A stretch of DNA of 64,000 nt, taken from contig JAGQON010000015.1 of the NCBI GenBank assembly GCA_020427395.1, forward strand, positions 1 to 64,000. Direction: 5' to 3'. Positions 26,141 through 34,908 of this stretch are shown here, in pieces. A program made the position numbers and the translations under genes. Source of the stretch: Phycisphaerales bacterium (GTDB lineage: Bacteria > Planctomycetota > Phycisphaerae > Phycisphaerales > UBA1924). The notes below the pieces were generated by a model. It had not been told where the DNA came from and made no database searches. It saw only the letters and a list, made by a program, of their open reading frames with translations. The stretch's first letter is position 1, and each line of letters opens with the position of its first letter.

Positions 26141-26929
26141 ATGGGTATGTCACCCCGTCGGGCATCAACGCACACACATGCCTGCCGACACGCGTTCACG
26201 CTTGTCGAGTTGCTGATCGTCATGGCGATTATCGCCCTGCTGATTGGGATTCTCTCCCCTGCGATCCATGGTGCAATCGTTCGAGCCAGATCCTTTAAGT
26301 GCCAGATGTCGCAACGATCTGTCGCGTTTGATTTCCAGATCTTTGCGGACCCTCAGCTGCACGGCGACCGTGGAGACGACGGCGACAGCAACATCTTCTC
26401 GATCGAAACATTCCAAGAGAGTCAGTACGGCGTGGATGAGTTCTGGCGGTGGGGCAGGGCGGGAGCAGTCGACCTGCCGGATGCGCAGGGAAACGATCCG
26501 ATGCGATGTCCTGATGTTCGTGAGCCGCTCACGCTCCGGAATAATCTCGCATGTAGTAATGGTGCAGTTGGGCCCGCTCCGAGCATTTCGTTCGGTTTCA
26601 ACGCACGCCTGAATCGAGCTGAGATAATCGATCGGAGAGGATTGCCCCGCGCGGTTCGCGTGGATCTGCGACAGGATATCCTGACCCGTTCGAATGTGCC
26701 GCTTCTTATGGATGTTGATGGTGACCGGGCCAGTCAGCTTGGCGTCAACCCAGTTTACATCGCCCCCTCACTCAACTCGCGAGGCCCGTACGCCAACTCC
26801 AGAGTCTGGTTCCCCGGGCTCCGCCACGGCGGGAAAGCAAACATCGCGTTTATCGATGGGCATGTGGAAAGCAGCAGCGATCCCGAGAATGAGCCCACAT
26901 ACGACTGGGCCTACCAGCCGACCCGCTGA
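26141..26929 (+). CDS. prepilin-like protein with H-x9-DG motif
   Basis: 262 residues. Prepilin cleavage region RHAFTLVELLIVMAIIALLIGIL is followed by a globular secreted part and H-x9-DG (HGGKANIAFIDGH) near the C-terminus. It belongs to the DUF1559-like pseudopilins common in planctomycetes. It is the first gene of a unit with the histidine kinase (18 bp downstream) and its regulator, an unusual place for a pilin-like protein. It may carry a surface signal or be the product whose assembly the kinase monitors. Confidence 0.83.
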   Translation: MGMSPRRASTHTHACRHAFTLVELLIVMAIIALLIGILSPAIHGAIVRARSFKCQMSQRSVAFDFQIFADPQLHGDRGDDGDSNIFSIETFQESQYGVDEFWRWGRAGAVDLPDAQGNDPMRCPDVREPLTLRNNLACSNGAVGPAPSISFGFNARLNRAEIIDRRGLPRAVRVDLRQDILTRSNVPLLMDVDGDRASQLGVNPVYIAPSLNSRGPYANSRVWFPGLRHGGKANIAFIDGHVESSSDPENEPTYDWAYQPTR

Positions 26930-26947
26930 TTCGGGTACCATTCTTCC

Positions 26948-28435
26948 ATGTCGCTTCGTCAGAAGTTTTTCGTGATCCTCGTGTTGGTTTCGATGATCCT
27001 CGGCGCCATTGTTGCGCTGAGCATATGGAGTATTCGATTTCTCGAACGAGAGCTCGCCTGGCCGCTCCGTTCGGCGCAGCCAGTCCTTTCTGGCATGCAC
27101 TCGATCAAGAGGCTCGGTGAGTTGCAGGCGAGCGACCTCGGGCTTGGGCGGTTTACACTCGACGATGTCGTTGACACCTCATTCACCGCTCCCGAGTCGA
27201 GCGAAGTTGCTCCCGGAGTGATCCGTGCAGAAAGGCAGATCCTCTTGCTGCTCGAGGGCATGGAGGATGTCGCCTCACTGCGAATGCGTTCCGGTGTTTC
27301 AACCGTAGAGAATCTCCGTCGCCGATCAGGTGAGATCATGAATCTAGCCGAGCGATGGGCCTCGAGCGGTTCTGCCGATGACTTTATCTTGCTGATCGAT
27401 CGTATCGAGGAGCGACACGAGCTTATCGAACGCATCGAGGGGCGGATCATCGAAGACGCTGCACTGGCGAATACCTACGGACAGCGGTTGCGTGTGCTGA
27501 TATACCTGATCATCGCTGTGGGCCTAATCGGTGCGGCCCTGGTGGCCGCGTACTCGGTGCTCCTGCTTCGTCGATGGGTGCTCCGTCCAATTGAGCAGTT
27601 GCGTATCGGTGCGCAGCATTTCGCGCATGGTGAGTTCGAGTACACGATCGAGGTCAACTCGGGCGATGAACTCGGTCAGCTCGGAACTGAGTTCAATCAC
27701 ATGGCGTCGACAATCCAAGCGATGCAGGATGAACGCGTCGAGCGAGAGCGACTCGCCGCAATGGGTGAGATGGCGCAACGCACGGTCCACAATCTCCGGA
27801 CACCCCTGGCCGGCATCCGCGCGCTCGCTGAAACAACCCAGAGTGAGCTTGAACCCGGATCAGACCTCAAAGAACTCCAGCAACGGATCATCGCGAGCGT
27901 TGATCGCTTCGAGGGTTGGCTCCAGGGCATGCTTCGGGTTTCGTCACCCCTTCAGCTCCATCATCGCGAGTATCTTCCGATCGAACTGATTCAAGGGGTC
28001 GTCGAATCACATCGTGGGGCCGCCGAGAGCCGCTCGGTCACGATCGGGATCGAGATCGATCAAGATCCCGGCCCTGCGGTTGGTGACCCCGACCAGCTTG
28101 AGCACGCTGTCACGGCACTGCTGAGTAACGCGATTGATTACGCGCCAAGCGGAACCCCGGTCGAACTCTCTGTGGGCTGTATAGAAGGTTACTGGACATT
28201 GAAAGTGCGTGATCACGGCCCGGGCATTCCAGCGGACTTGCATGTCTCTATTTTCAGGCCATATTTCACTACGCGAAAGGGAGGAACTGGCATCGGTCTT
28301 GCACTAGTACAGCGGATCATCGATCAGCATTTGGGCTCGATTGCGGTCCAATCGCCCGTGAATGGCGATTCCAGCCCTGGAACAGCGTTTCTGATGCAAA
28401 TCCGACTCGATGCCCGGGTTGGAAGAAAAGAATAG
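26948..28435 (+). CDS. membrane histidine kinase (NtrB/AtoS-like partner of the sigma-54 regulator)
   Basis: 495 residues. TM1 (about 8-30), a periplasmic helical segment of about 150 residues, TM2 (about 180-203, LIYLIIAVGLIGAALVAAYSVLLL), HAMP (about 205-260), then the kinase core. The phosphoacceptor is His281 in RTVHNLRTPLAG. The N box (LLSNAIDYAPSGT), G1 (VRDHGPGIP), F box (FRPYFTTRKGG) and G2 (GTGIGLAL) are intact. It should phosphorylate Asp52 of the regulator encoded 33 bases downstream. The ligand is unknown; the periplasmic part has no family I recognise. Confidence 0.88.
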   Translation: MSLRQKFFVILVLVSMILGAIVALSIWSIRFLERELAWPLRSAQPVLSGMHSIKRLGELQASDLGLGRFTLDDVVDTSFTAPESSEVAPGVIRAERQILLLLEGMEDVASLRMRSGVSTVENLRRRSGEIMNLAERWASSGSADDFILLIDRIEERHELIERIEGRIIEDAALANTYGQRLRVLIYLIIAVGLIGAALVAAYSVLLLRRWVLRPIEQLRIGAQHFAHGEFEYTIEVNSGDELGQLGTEFNHMASTIQAMQDERVERERLAAMGEMAQRTVHNLRTPLAGIRALAETTQSELEPGSDLKELQQRIIASVDRFEGWLQGMLRVSSPLQLHHREYLPIELIQGVVESHRGAAESRSVTIGIEIDQDPGPAVGDPDQLEHAVTALLSNAIDYAPSGTPVELSVGCIEGYWTLKVRDHGPGIPADLHVSIFRPYFTTRKGGTGIGLALVQRIIDQHLGSIAVQSPVNGDSSPGTAFLMQIRLDARVGRKE

Positions 28436-28438
28436 ACT

Positions 28439-28475
28439 TGGCCAGAACTGGCCAGTAAGGTATTGAGATTGGCCA
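28439..28475. promoter_or_regulatory. three TGGCCA palindromes over the kinase-regulator junction
   Basis: TGGCCA at 28439, 28449 and 28470, spaced 10 and 21 bases, that is on one face of the helix. The middle site is the extended palindrome ACTGGCCAGT. The last overlaps the regulator's start codon. They suggest autoregulation of the regulator gene. Confidence 0.5.
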
Positions 28476-29929
28476 GAGTTCTCCTCATCGAAGACGACGA
28501 AACCCTGCGTTTCACCGTAGCCCGTGCTCTGAGCAAAGCCGAGCACGAGGTTGTTGATGTCGCATCACTGCCAGCTGCCAGGGGTGCGTTCTCTTCAGGC
28601 GATTTCGATATTGTGCTGACGGATGTGAACCTGGGAGCGGAATCGGGCATCGATTTCATCGAAGAGCTTCGCGGGCAGGGCTACGCAGGCGCCGTTGTGG
28701 TGATGACTGCGTTCGCATCGGTTGATGACGCGGTTCGGGCGATGAAGCTGGGAGCGGATGACTACCTCGCCAAGCCCGTACGGCTCGAGGAACTGATGAT
28801 TATCACTGATCGGCTCCTTGAACAGCAGCGCACCTCTCGGCACCTGCGGCTGTACCAGCGGATGCGTCAGGTCGATCAGGCAAGCAACCGCCCTGTCGGG
28901 AAGTCGCCTGCGTGGGTTAAGACGCTCGAACTCGCCGAACGCCTCGCGAAGATCCCCGTGGTCAATCGCACGGCCGACCTGGGAAGTTCAAGTGGTGGGG
29001 CGGTCACGACCGTTCTGATCACCGGCGAGACCGGTGCGGGCAAGGGCGTGCTCGCCAAGCACCTGCACAATAGCAGTGAGGATCCCAAGCAGCCATTCGT
29101 TCATGTCAACTGCACCGCCCTGCCAGCAACCCTGATCGAAGGCGAGTTGTTCGGGCATGAGAAGGGCGCGTTCACCGACGCGAAAGAGGCACGTGAGGGG
29201 CTCTTTGAGATGGCAGACGGCGGTACGATCTTCCTCGATGAGATCGGTGATCTGCCGCTTGAGCTTCAGGCGAAGCTGCTGACAGTGCTTGAGGAGGGCA
29301 AGATACGCCGGGTGGGTTCGGCAAAGGAACGCACGATCAGGGTCAGGGTGCTTGCCGCGACCAATCGTGATCTAGAGAAGGCAGTCGAAGACGGGGGGTT
29401 TCGAGAAGACCTGCTGTACCGGATTAACGCGTTCACCATTGTGCTTCCGAGTTTGCGAGAGCGGGGCGACGACGCGGTGCTGATCGCGCAGAATCTGGTC
29501 GATCGCCTTCGTCGTGAATATGGTCTGGCACCGATCGAACTCAGCGCCGACGCCAGGAAGGCTGTTGCATCGCACTCGTGGCCCGGAAATGTCCGTGAAC
29601 TCTTCAATGTAATCCAGCGTGCTGCGATGCTCTGCGAGGGTGACGAGATCGAAGTTACCGATCTCGGCCTCCGTGCCTCGGGTGTTCCGACTGTGCCGAG
29701 TCACTCATCGGGGAGCTCGCCTGCGACCGGAGGGCTCGTATTCGATTTCGAGGGCGGGACTCATACCGCGGAAGAGGTCGAACGCACGCTGATGTTGCAG
29801 GCACTCGAGCATACTCGTGGCAATGTGTCCAAGGCGGCCCGGCTCATCGGGATGCAGCGGTCGAGTTTCAGATACCGTATCGAGCGTTACAGTCTAGATG
29901 AACAGGTCCGGGAGATCGTGGAGCGATGA
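28469..29929 (+). CDS. NtrC-family sigma-54-dependent response regulator
   Basis: 486 residues from TTG 28469 (AAGG 8 bases upstream); TTG 28463 is two codons earlier in frame. The receiver domain has LLIEDDE, phosphoacceptor Asp52 in VLTDVNLG, and Lys102. The AAA+ domain has Walker A GETGAGKG, the sigma-54-contact loop GAFTDA, Walker [13 protein letters not shown], and the arginine-finger region FREDLLYR. A Fis-type helix-turn-helix ends the protein ([20 protein letters not shown]). With the GAFTDA loop intact it should activate sigma-54 holoenzyme. The clustered TGGCCA sites in this region are its likely targets. It overlaps the next gene by 4 bases (ATGA). Confidence 0.92.
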   Translation: MARVLLIEDDETLRFTVARALSKAEHEVVDVASLPAARGAFSSGDFDIVLTDVNLGAESGIDFIEELRGQGYAGAVVVMTAFASVDDAVRAMKLGADDYLAKPVRLEELMIITDRLLEQQRTSRHLRLYQRMRQVDQASNRPVGKSPAWVKTLELAERLAKIPVVNRTADLGSSSGGAVTTVLITGETGAGKGVLAKHLHNSSEDPKQPFVHVNCTALPATLIEGELFGHEKGAFTDAKEAREGLFEMADGGTIFLDEIGDLPLELQAKLLTVLEEGKIRRVGSAKERTIRVRVLAATNRDLEKAVEDGGFREDLLYRINAFTIVLPSLRERGDDAVLIAQNLVDRLRREYGLAPIELSADARKAVASHSWPGNVRELFNVIQRAAMLCEGDEIEVTDLGLRASGVPTVPSHSSGSSPATGGLVFDFEGGTHTAEEVERTLMLQALEHTRGNVSKAARLIGMQRSSFRYRIERYSLDEQVREIVER

Positions 29930-32397
29930 GCAGCCGCCCGATACTCATCTCGACATTGCTCGTCTCCGCCATGACCACCTTGGTCCTTGGCTCGGGGAGT
30001 GACGGTGTCCACGCGGACAAAGTCGGCGATGCTGTTATCCGCCGTACGGACGCGGGAAACAACGCGCCGCTCCCAGAGAACTTCGAGCCGATCGATCTGC
30101 TGCAGCTTCGTGTTGAGGGATGGGAAACAAGCACGCCCGAGACAAACCCGTACACCGGCGATTCAACTGGTGGAGACGCGAACCTGGTTCGGATTCAGAT
30201 CAAGCTGGACGGATTGGTGACGCCTCCCGGCCCGATCGGTCTCGACGCATCGCCTTACGATCCGTACATGTTCGGCGATCGCCCGCTCTTCGGGTACATT
30301 GAGCTTGATCTCGATGGTCAGAGGAACAGCGGAGGCGAGTTGATGCCGCTTGCGCAGAATCGCTACCTTGCAAATGTTGGACGCTTCGGCCTGAATCCGT
30401 ACGGATCGATCTCTGATCGTATCGTGCGTGAGCCGGGTGATGTGGACAGCGACTATTCGACAGCGCCCCAGTTTGAGCGATCGGGAAGTGAGTTCGTGCT
30501 CGCGCTCTGTGGCTGCTTTACGCCGGGCATTGTTTCACAGGACGGTGATCTGGATTCCGTCTTCGACGAGGGAGAGACATGGATCGTATCGGGGCGTTTC
30601 TTTGAACGGTTTATCGCGTTCGCTCCGGAGAGTGGGCTATTCGGTGGGAGTGATTTCGGTCACTTTGATCCAATCGTGGATCTGCAGTTCAAGCACGATC
30701 AAGCCAGTGATACGACCACCGTCACGCTGATTTTTCCGGTCACAAACGAGGGTGCCGCCGCGCTGCTGGGAGAGTGGCAGCAGTCCATCGATCTCGATAT
30801 CTCCAATCAGACATCGATCGCTGAAGCGCTCGATGATCTGATCTACGGATCACAGTATGCAACGGGAAATCTCCTTCAGCTGGTTGAGCAGTGGGAGAAT
30901 CGTGATCTTGAGGATTACTACCGTCCCAGGGACTGGGATGTCACGGCGATCATCGGCACCGCGCCCATCGTCAAAGACCCGCAGGCACTCTTTGTCTGGA
31001 CTGATACCGGATTTGATGAGGTCCGTGGCGATTTCGATGACGACGAGGTCTACTCGCCTCAAGACTGCGCACAGCTCTCCTCGCTGATCAGCTCACTCGA
31101 CGGCACGATCGATGACGCGGATGGGATGATGAACGGCGAGGTGCAACTCCCAAACTTTGCGCTCGGCTTCAGTCTTTATGATCTCAACTATGACGGGTTG
31201 ATCAGTGACGAGGATATCGCGGATATCCCCGCGTACACCGTCGAACCGATCGCGTACTTCACGGCCACAACAAGCGTTCGCGGGGCGAGCGATTCTGGGC
31301 ATGTCGTCGGCGATCAGGTGAACCTGGGGCTGAGCCAGCCCTTTATCGCAACGGCCGAGAACGGGCTCATCCTGCTCCCGCTGCCGAGCGGGTACACATC
31401 CGGCGCCGCGCTTGATGTCAACAATGCCGGTGTGATCGTGGGCACGGTTTCGGACACGAACTTTCCGTTCGATCTCGGTGAACCCGCGATCTGGACGCCT
31501 GACGGTAACGGCGGGTACAGCGTCGCGATCCCCGAGCAGTTCGCCACGCTCCCTGGGCCATTCGGGACGATGTCAATCGACGGCGGAATGGCTGTCGCGA
31601 TCAATGACAACGGCACAATCGTCGGCTGGTCTCGCTTCTTCGGATTTCAGGGCGGGCCATCCACTCAGTTCTTCCAAACCGGTGCTCCGATTGACCTCAA
31701 TGCGCTCGGTTTTGAGGCGACCGTGACGGACCTCAACGAGAATGATGTCGTTGTAGGCGACGGACTCCGGTTTGATATCCAATCCGGTGTGGTGACCAAT
31801 CTGGGTGTCCCCGCTCCGGGTGAGGATGATGTGTCTTTCACTTTCGTCGAATCGTACTCGATCAATGACAACAATCAGGTCATCGCTGCGGCACATCGCG
31901 CAACGGCGGGCTCTGATCGCTGGCTGACCTTCATCCATGATGATCTGAACGGCTGGCAGCGGTACAGCCTCAACCAACTCCCCGCGCCATTTGTCGGGTT
32001 CTACGACAACAACAACGCCGGCGATGTCTCCGCGACCGGCGGGGTGCTCTTCTCGCCCGATGGCGTCCTGGCGAGCGGATTCGATGAGCTGCTCGCGGTT
32101 GGATACACGCAGTGGGATACATCGCTTGGATTCATCGCCGACGATCGCAGGATCTACACCACCGCGTTCGATACGAGCTCCGGTGATAACGCGATCGTGG
32201 CGCTCGTTCCCGAGGGGATGATCCCGGATTGCCCCGCTGATGTGAACAGCGACGGGATGCTCAACTTTTTCGATGTCAGCGCATTCCTTGTTGCCTACAA
32301 CACGACAGATCCGTTGGCTGATTTCAACAATGACGGGCTCTTCAACTTCTTTGATGTCAGCGCATTCCTGAGCGGATTCAATGCGGGTTGCCCGTAA
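29926..32397 (+). CDS. large secreted protein with HAF-like repeats and double GC-type dockerin tail
   Basis: 823 residues, translationally coupled to the regulator gene (ATGA overlap). A signal peptide (ISTLLVSAMTTLVLG) is followed by about 400 residues of unrecognised beta-rich sequence. This includes one isolated EF-hand-like loop (DLNYDGLISDEDIADI, near 415). From about 440 to 720 HAF-like repeats occur (NNAGVIVGT, NDNGTIVGW, NDNNQVIAA). The tail has two dockerin loops (DVNSDGMLNFFDVSAFL, DFNNDGLFNFFDVSAFL) ending NAGCP. A dockerin protein in the same operon as the two-component system suggests that the system senses or controls this surface assembly. Confidence 0.78.
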   Translation: MSSRPILISTLLVSAMTTLVLGSGSDGVHADKVGDAVIRRTDAGNNAPLPENFEPIDLLQLRVEGWETSTPETNPYTGDSTGGDANLVRIQIKLDGLVTPPGPIGLDASPYDPYMFGDRPLFGYIELDLDGQRNSGGELMPLAQNRYLANVGRFGLNPYGSISDRIVREPGDVDSDYSTAPQFERSGSEFVLALCGCFTPGIVSQDGDLDSVFDEGETWIVSGRFFERFIAFAPESGLFGGSDFGHFDPIVDLQFKHDQASDTTTVTLIFPVTNEGAAALLGEWQQSIDLDISNQTSIAEALDDLIYGSQYATGNLLQLVEQWENRDLEDYYRPRDWDVTAIIGTAPIVKDPQALFVWTDTGFDEVRGDFDDDEVYSPQDCAQLSSLISSLDGTIDDADGMMNGEVQLPNFALGFSLYDLNYDGLISDEDIADIPAYTVEPIAYFTATTSVRGASDSGHVVGDQVNLGLSQPFIATAENGLILLPLPSGYTSGAALDVNNAGVIVGTVSDTNFPFDLGEPAIWTPDGNGGYSVAIPEQFATLPGPFGTMSIDGGMAVAINDNGTIVGWSRFFGFQGGPSTQFFQTGAPIDLNALGFEATVTDLNENDVVVGDGLRFDIQSGVVTNLGVPAPGEDDVSFTFVESYSINDNNQVIAAAHRATAGSDRWLTFIHDDLNGWQRYSLNQLPAPFVGFYDNNNAGDVSATGGVLFSPDGVLASGFDELLAVGYTQWDTSLGFIADDRRIYTTAFDTSSGDNAIVALVPEGMIPDCPADVNSDGMLNFFDVSAFLVAYNTTDPLADFNNDGLFNFFDVSAFLSGFNAGCP

Positions 32398-32405
32398 GCT
32401 CCGTT

Positions 32406-32427
32406 GAGATGAATGAACTTTCATCTC
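32406..32427 (+). terminator. hairpin after the regulator operon, possible terminator
   Basis: Perfect 8-bp stem GAGATGAA / TTCATCTC with a 6-base loop, 9 bases after the stop at 32397. There is no T-run after it, so termination is uncertain. Confidence 0.35.
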
Positions 32428-32506
32428 CCAATCGATCAAAAGTAAGATCGGTACGGAGGCGCGAGATTGATCGGCCTTCGCTCTTATCGCATTGATTGGC
32501 GAGATC

Positions 32507-32531
32507 TGGCCAACCAATGCGTTCGTGGCCA
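32507..32531. promoter_or_regulatory. paired TGGCCA sites, candidate enhancer
   Basis: TGGCCA at 32507 and 32526, 19 bases apart. The second ends 60 bases before the -24 element of the promoter at 32591. The same 19-base spacing occurs at 41934/41953. Confidence 0.65.
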
Positions 32532-32590
32532 GCATTCGCCTACATCGCATCGATCGATCATCCCTCAGGATGTTCTGCGAGATATAGAGG

Positions 32591-32607
32591 TTGGCATGAA
32601 ACTTGCA
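32591..32607 (+). promoter_or_regulatory. sigma-54 (-24/-12) promoter
   Basis: TTGGCATGAAACTTGCA fits the 17-base -24/-12 consensus with both GG and GC invariants and correct spacing. It lies 48 bases before the start at 32656 and should drive the run of dockerin genes to 41864. Confidence 0.8.
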
Positions 32608-32655
32608 CGAGTCTCATCAACACACACCACACCTTCGGGTCATCAGGGTATCAAC

Positions 32656-34869
32656 ATGAACGTACAATACACTTCGATCGCGTGCCTGATTCTTTCTTCA
32701 ATCAATCCGGTTCTCGCCGCACCTGGCGATGTCTCCTGGAATCTCCTTCGCCCCAGCAACACAGGTATTCCGGGTGACTACACCCAGACGATTTTCATCG
32801 ACGACGACGATACGCCGTGGATCGGGGGGTATGTCACCTTCTGGGAAGAGGGCGGCATCGCGCATTTCGACGGCACGCGGTGGCGATCGCTGAACAATGT
32901 CGATTGCCCGCAGATCGGCAGTCAGCTTGGCTCTCCTCGGTTTAACGATGTCGTCAAAACCAGCGATGGCATGATGTGGATCGGTAGCGACCAGGGTCTT
33001 CTCCGCTTCGACCCCAGCGTCGAGCCCTGGTGCGTGACACGCTACCACACGGGCAACTCAGGGATCGCGGGTAACTCAATCAATAGTATCGAGATTGCGC
33101 CGGATGGCACGCTCTGGCTCGCGTGCGACACCTTCGGCAGTTCGAGTCAGGGCGGGCTTACGCAGTACGACCCAGTGAGCAACACATGGAACTCGTGGGA
33201 CACCAGCAACGGACTGCCTTGGTGGTCCGGCTGGGACTGGGTGGACTATCTGGCCGTCCAGCCCGACGCGAGCGGCGGGTACACCGTCTGGTTCGGCTCG
33301 TCCGAAATGGGCATGACCAGCTACAAGGACGGGCTCTTCATCTGGTATGGCAGCCCAACACCGCCGCCCGGCAGCCCACGCCCAACAGGTGTGCCCGGGA
33401 AGCATGCGACACTCCCGAACGGGGATATGCTCGTCAACACCACGCAGGGCATCGCGTTTCGTCATACCGACGGGACCTACACCATCGTTGGTTCTGCCCC
33501 GGCGGGGCTCTCGAGTGAGGTCTCCATCATCGAGCCCATCTCGAACAACCGAGTGTTGTTGGGCACCTATCACGCGGATGTGTTCCTCTGGGATAGCGGG
33601 ACTTGGACCCATCTGGGTAACTGGGGTTCTGGTAACCATACTTACACGCTGGCTGAAGACTCCAAGGGCGCGATCTGGGCCGGCGGTATCGGTGGATCAT
33701 CGAAGTATGAGAACGGGCATTGGCAGCGTTACCGCCTGAGCAATACCGGCATGCTCGATTTCTTTGCACGCGATGTGACTCTTGCGCCCAATGGTGATGT
33801 CGCGATGACCGCCAATGCGGCCCCCGGTGTTGGTGGCTTTGACATCTTGCATCCCGATGGGACATGGACGAACGCCAATGTTGCGACCTATGGACTCGGG
33901 CTCGACTGGCCCTTCCCTACGGATAACACGAGCGCGGTCGAGTTCCGTGAAAACGGCAATCTGCTTTTCGCGCCGACCAACAACGGGCTCTACGAGTATG
34001 ACGGGGATGGCTTTGTCACAATGATCCCCCAGACTTTCGACTTCGAGCATATCGCGGCGACCACGAGTGGTCGCGCTTGGGCGACGACGGGTCGTGCCGT
34101 CGCGTTTATGGAGGGTGCTGATGGGAACTGGCAGCAGTTTGGGTACGCCGACGGGCTTCCGGTGGGTGATATCTGCGCCGTCGTTCGCGACCCGATCGAC
34201 CCGGATTCGGTCTGGATCGCGGCTCAGTTCGGTGCGGTCAAGACCGACGGTGTGAACTGGGAGCAGGTGCCTCGCGAGGCCATCGGTCTCGATCGTGATT
34301 CGACGGGGTACCACTTCTGGTCCTTCGATGTCGCTGCCGACGGCACGCTCTGGATCGGCAGCGGCATGGGCCTGTACCACTACGACCCGTCAACCGGGCT
34401 TTATGACCAGTACAACATGGCGAACTCATCAATCCCCAGCGACGACATCCACAATGTGGAGATTGCGCCCGACGGGTCGGTCTGGATATCGATGTTTGAT
34501 CAGGGGTTCCCATACCCCGGCGGCGTCTCGCAGCTCAAGGACGGCGTCTGGCGCCACTGGACACAGGGCTCGAGCCCGCTGCCGCATAACCAGATCTGGG
34601 ACCTCGCATCGCGTGTCACACCTGAGGGTTACGAGATGTGGGTTGTCTGCGCGAGTGAAGCGATCGCGATCATCAGCGTCGAGGGCGAGGGCGCGCAGCC
34701 CTGCGTCGCGGACCTCACAGGAGACGGCAACCTCGACTTCTTTGATGTGAGCGAGTTCCTCAACGGGTTCAACGCATCCGATCCGATCGCGGACCTGACC
34801 GGCGATGGTCTGTTTGACTTCTTCGATGTCAGCGCATTCCTCAACGCATACAACGCGGGTTGCCCGTGA
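32656..34869 (+). CDS. secreted beta-propeller (two-component-sensor-propeller-like) protein with GC-type dockerin tail
   Basis: 737 residues from ATG 32656; the frame extends upstream to 32467 but that would run through the sigma-54 promoter. Signal peptide SIACLILSSINPVLA. The body has propeller-like repeats with the rhythm APDGTLWLA/AADGTLWIGS/APDGSVWIS and SNNRVLLGTY, resembling the periplasmic ligand-binding propellers of hybrid sensors but without any kinase. Two dockerin loops (DLTGDGNLDFFDVSEFL, DLTGDGLFDFFDVSAFL) end in NAGCP. First gene after the sigma-54 promoter. Confidence 0.82.
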   Translation: MNVQYTSIACLILSSINPVLAAPGDVSWNLLRPSNTGIPGDYTQTIFIDDDDTPWIGGYVTFWEEGGIAHFDGTRWRSLNNVDCPQIGSQLGSPRFNDVVKTSDGMMWIGSDQGLLRFDPSVEPWCVTRYHTGNSGIAGNSINSIEIAPDGTLWLACDTFGSSSQGGLTQYDPVSNTWNSWDTSNGLPWWSGWDWVDYLAVQPDASGGYTVWFGSSEMGMTSYKDGLFIWYGSPTPPPGSPRPTGVPGKHATLPNGDMLVNTTQGIAFRHTDGTYTIVGSAPAGLSSEVSIIEPISNNRVLLGTYHADVFLWDSGTWTHLGNWGSGNHTYTLAEDSKGAIWAGGIGGSSKYENGHWQRYRLSNTGMLDFFARDVTLAPNGDVAMTANAAPGVGGFDILHPDGTWTNANVATYGLGLDWPFPTDNTSAVEFRENGNLLFAPTNNGLYEYDGDGFVTMIPQTFDFEHIAATTSGRAWATTGRAVAFMEGADGNWQQFGYADGLPVGDICAVVRDPIDPDSVWIAAQFGAVKTDGVNWEQVPREAIGLDRDSTGYHFWSFDVAADGTLWIGSGMGLYHYDPSTGLYDQYNMANSSIPSDDIHNVEIAPDGSVWISMFDQGFPYPGGVSQLKDGVWRHWTQGSSPLPHNQIWDLASRVTPEGYEMWVVCASEAIAIISVEGEGAQPCVADLTGDGNLDFFDVSEFLNGFNASDPIADLTGDGLFDFFDVSAFLNAYNAGCP

Positions 34870-34908
34870 TCTCGAAACAGTTTTCACATCCCCATGCAAT
34901 CAGGAACC

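Noticed and set aside
31573..32550. 325-codon minus-strand frame
   Set aside because: Antisense to the dockerin gene at 29926 and crosses its end; translation contains the reverse image of the dockerin repeats and no protein pattern.
32467..32655. Upstream extension of the propeller gene from 32467
   Set aside because: It would place coding sequence across the TGGCCA pair and the sigma-54 promoter, and before a good signal peptide starting at 32656.
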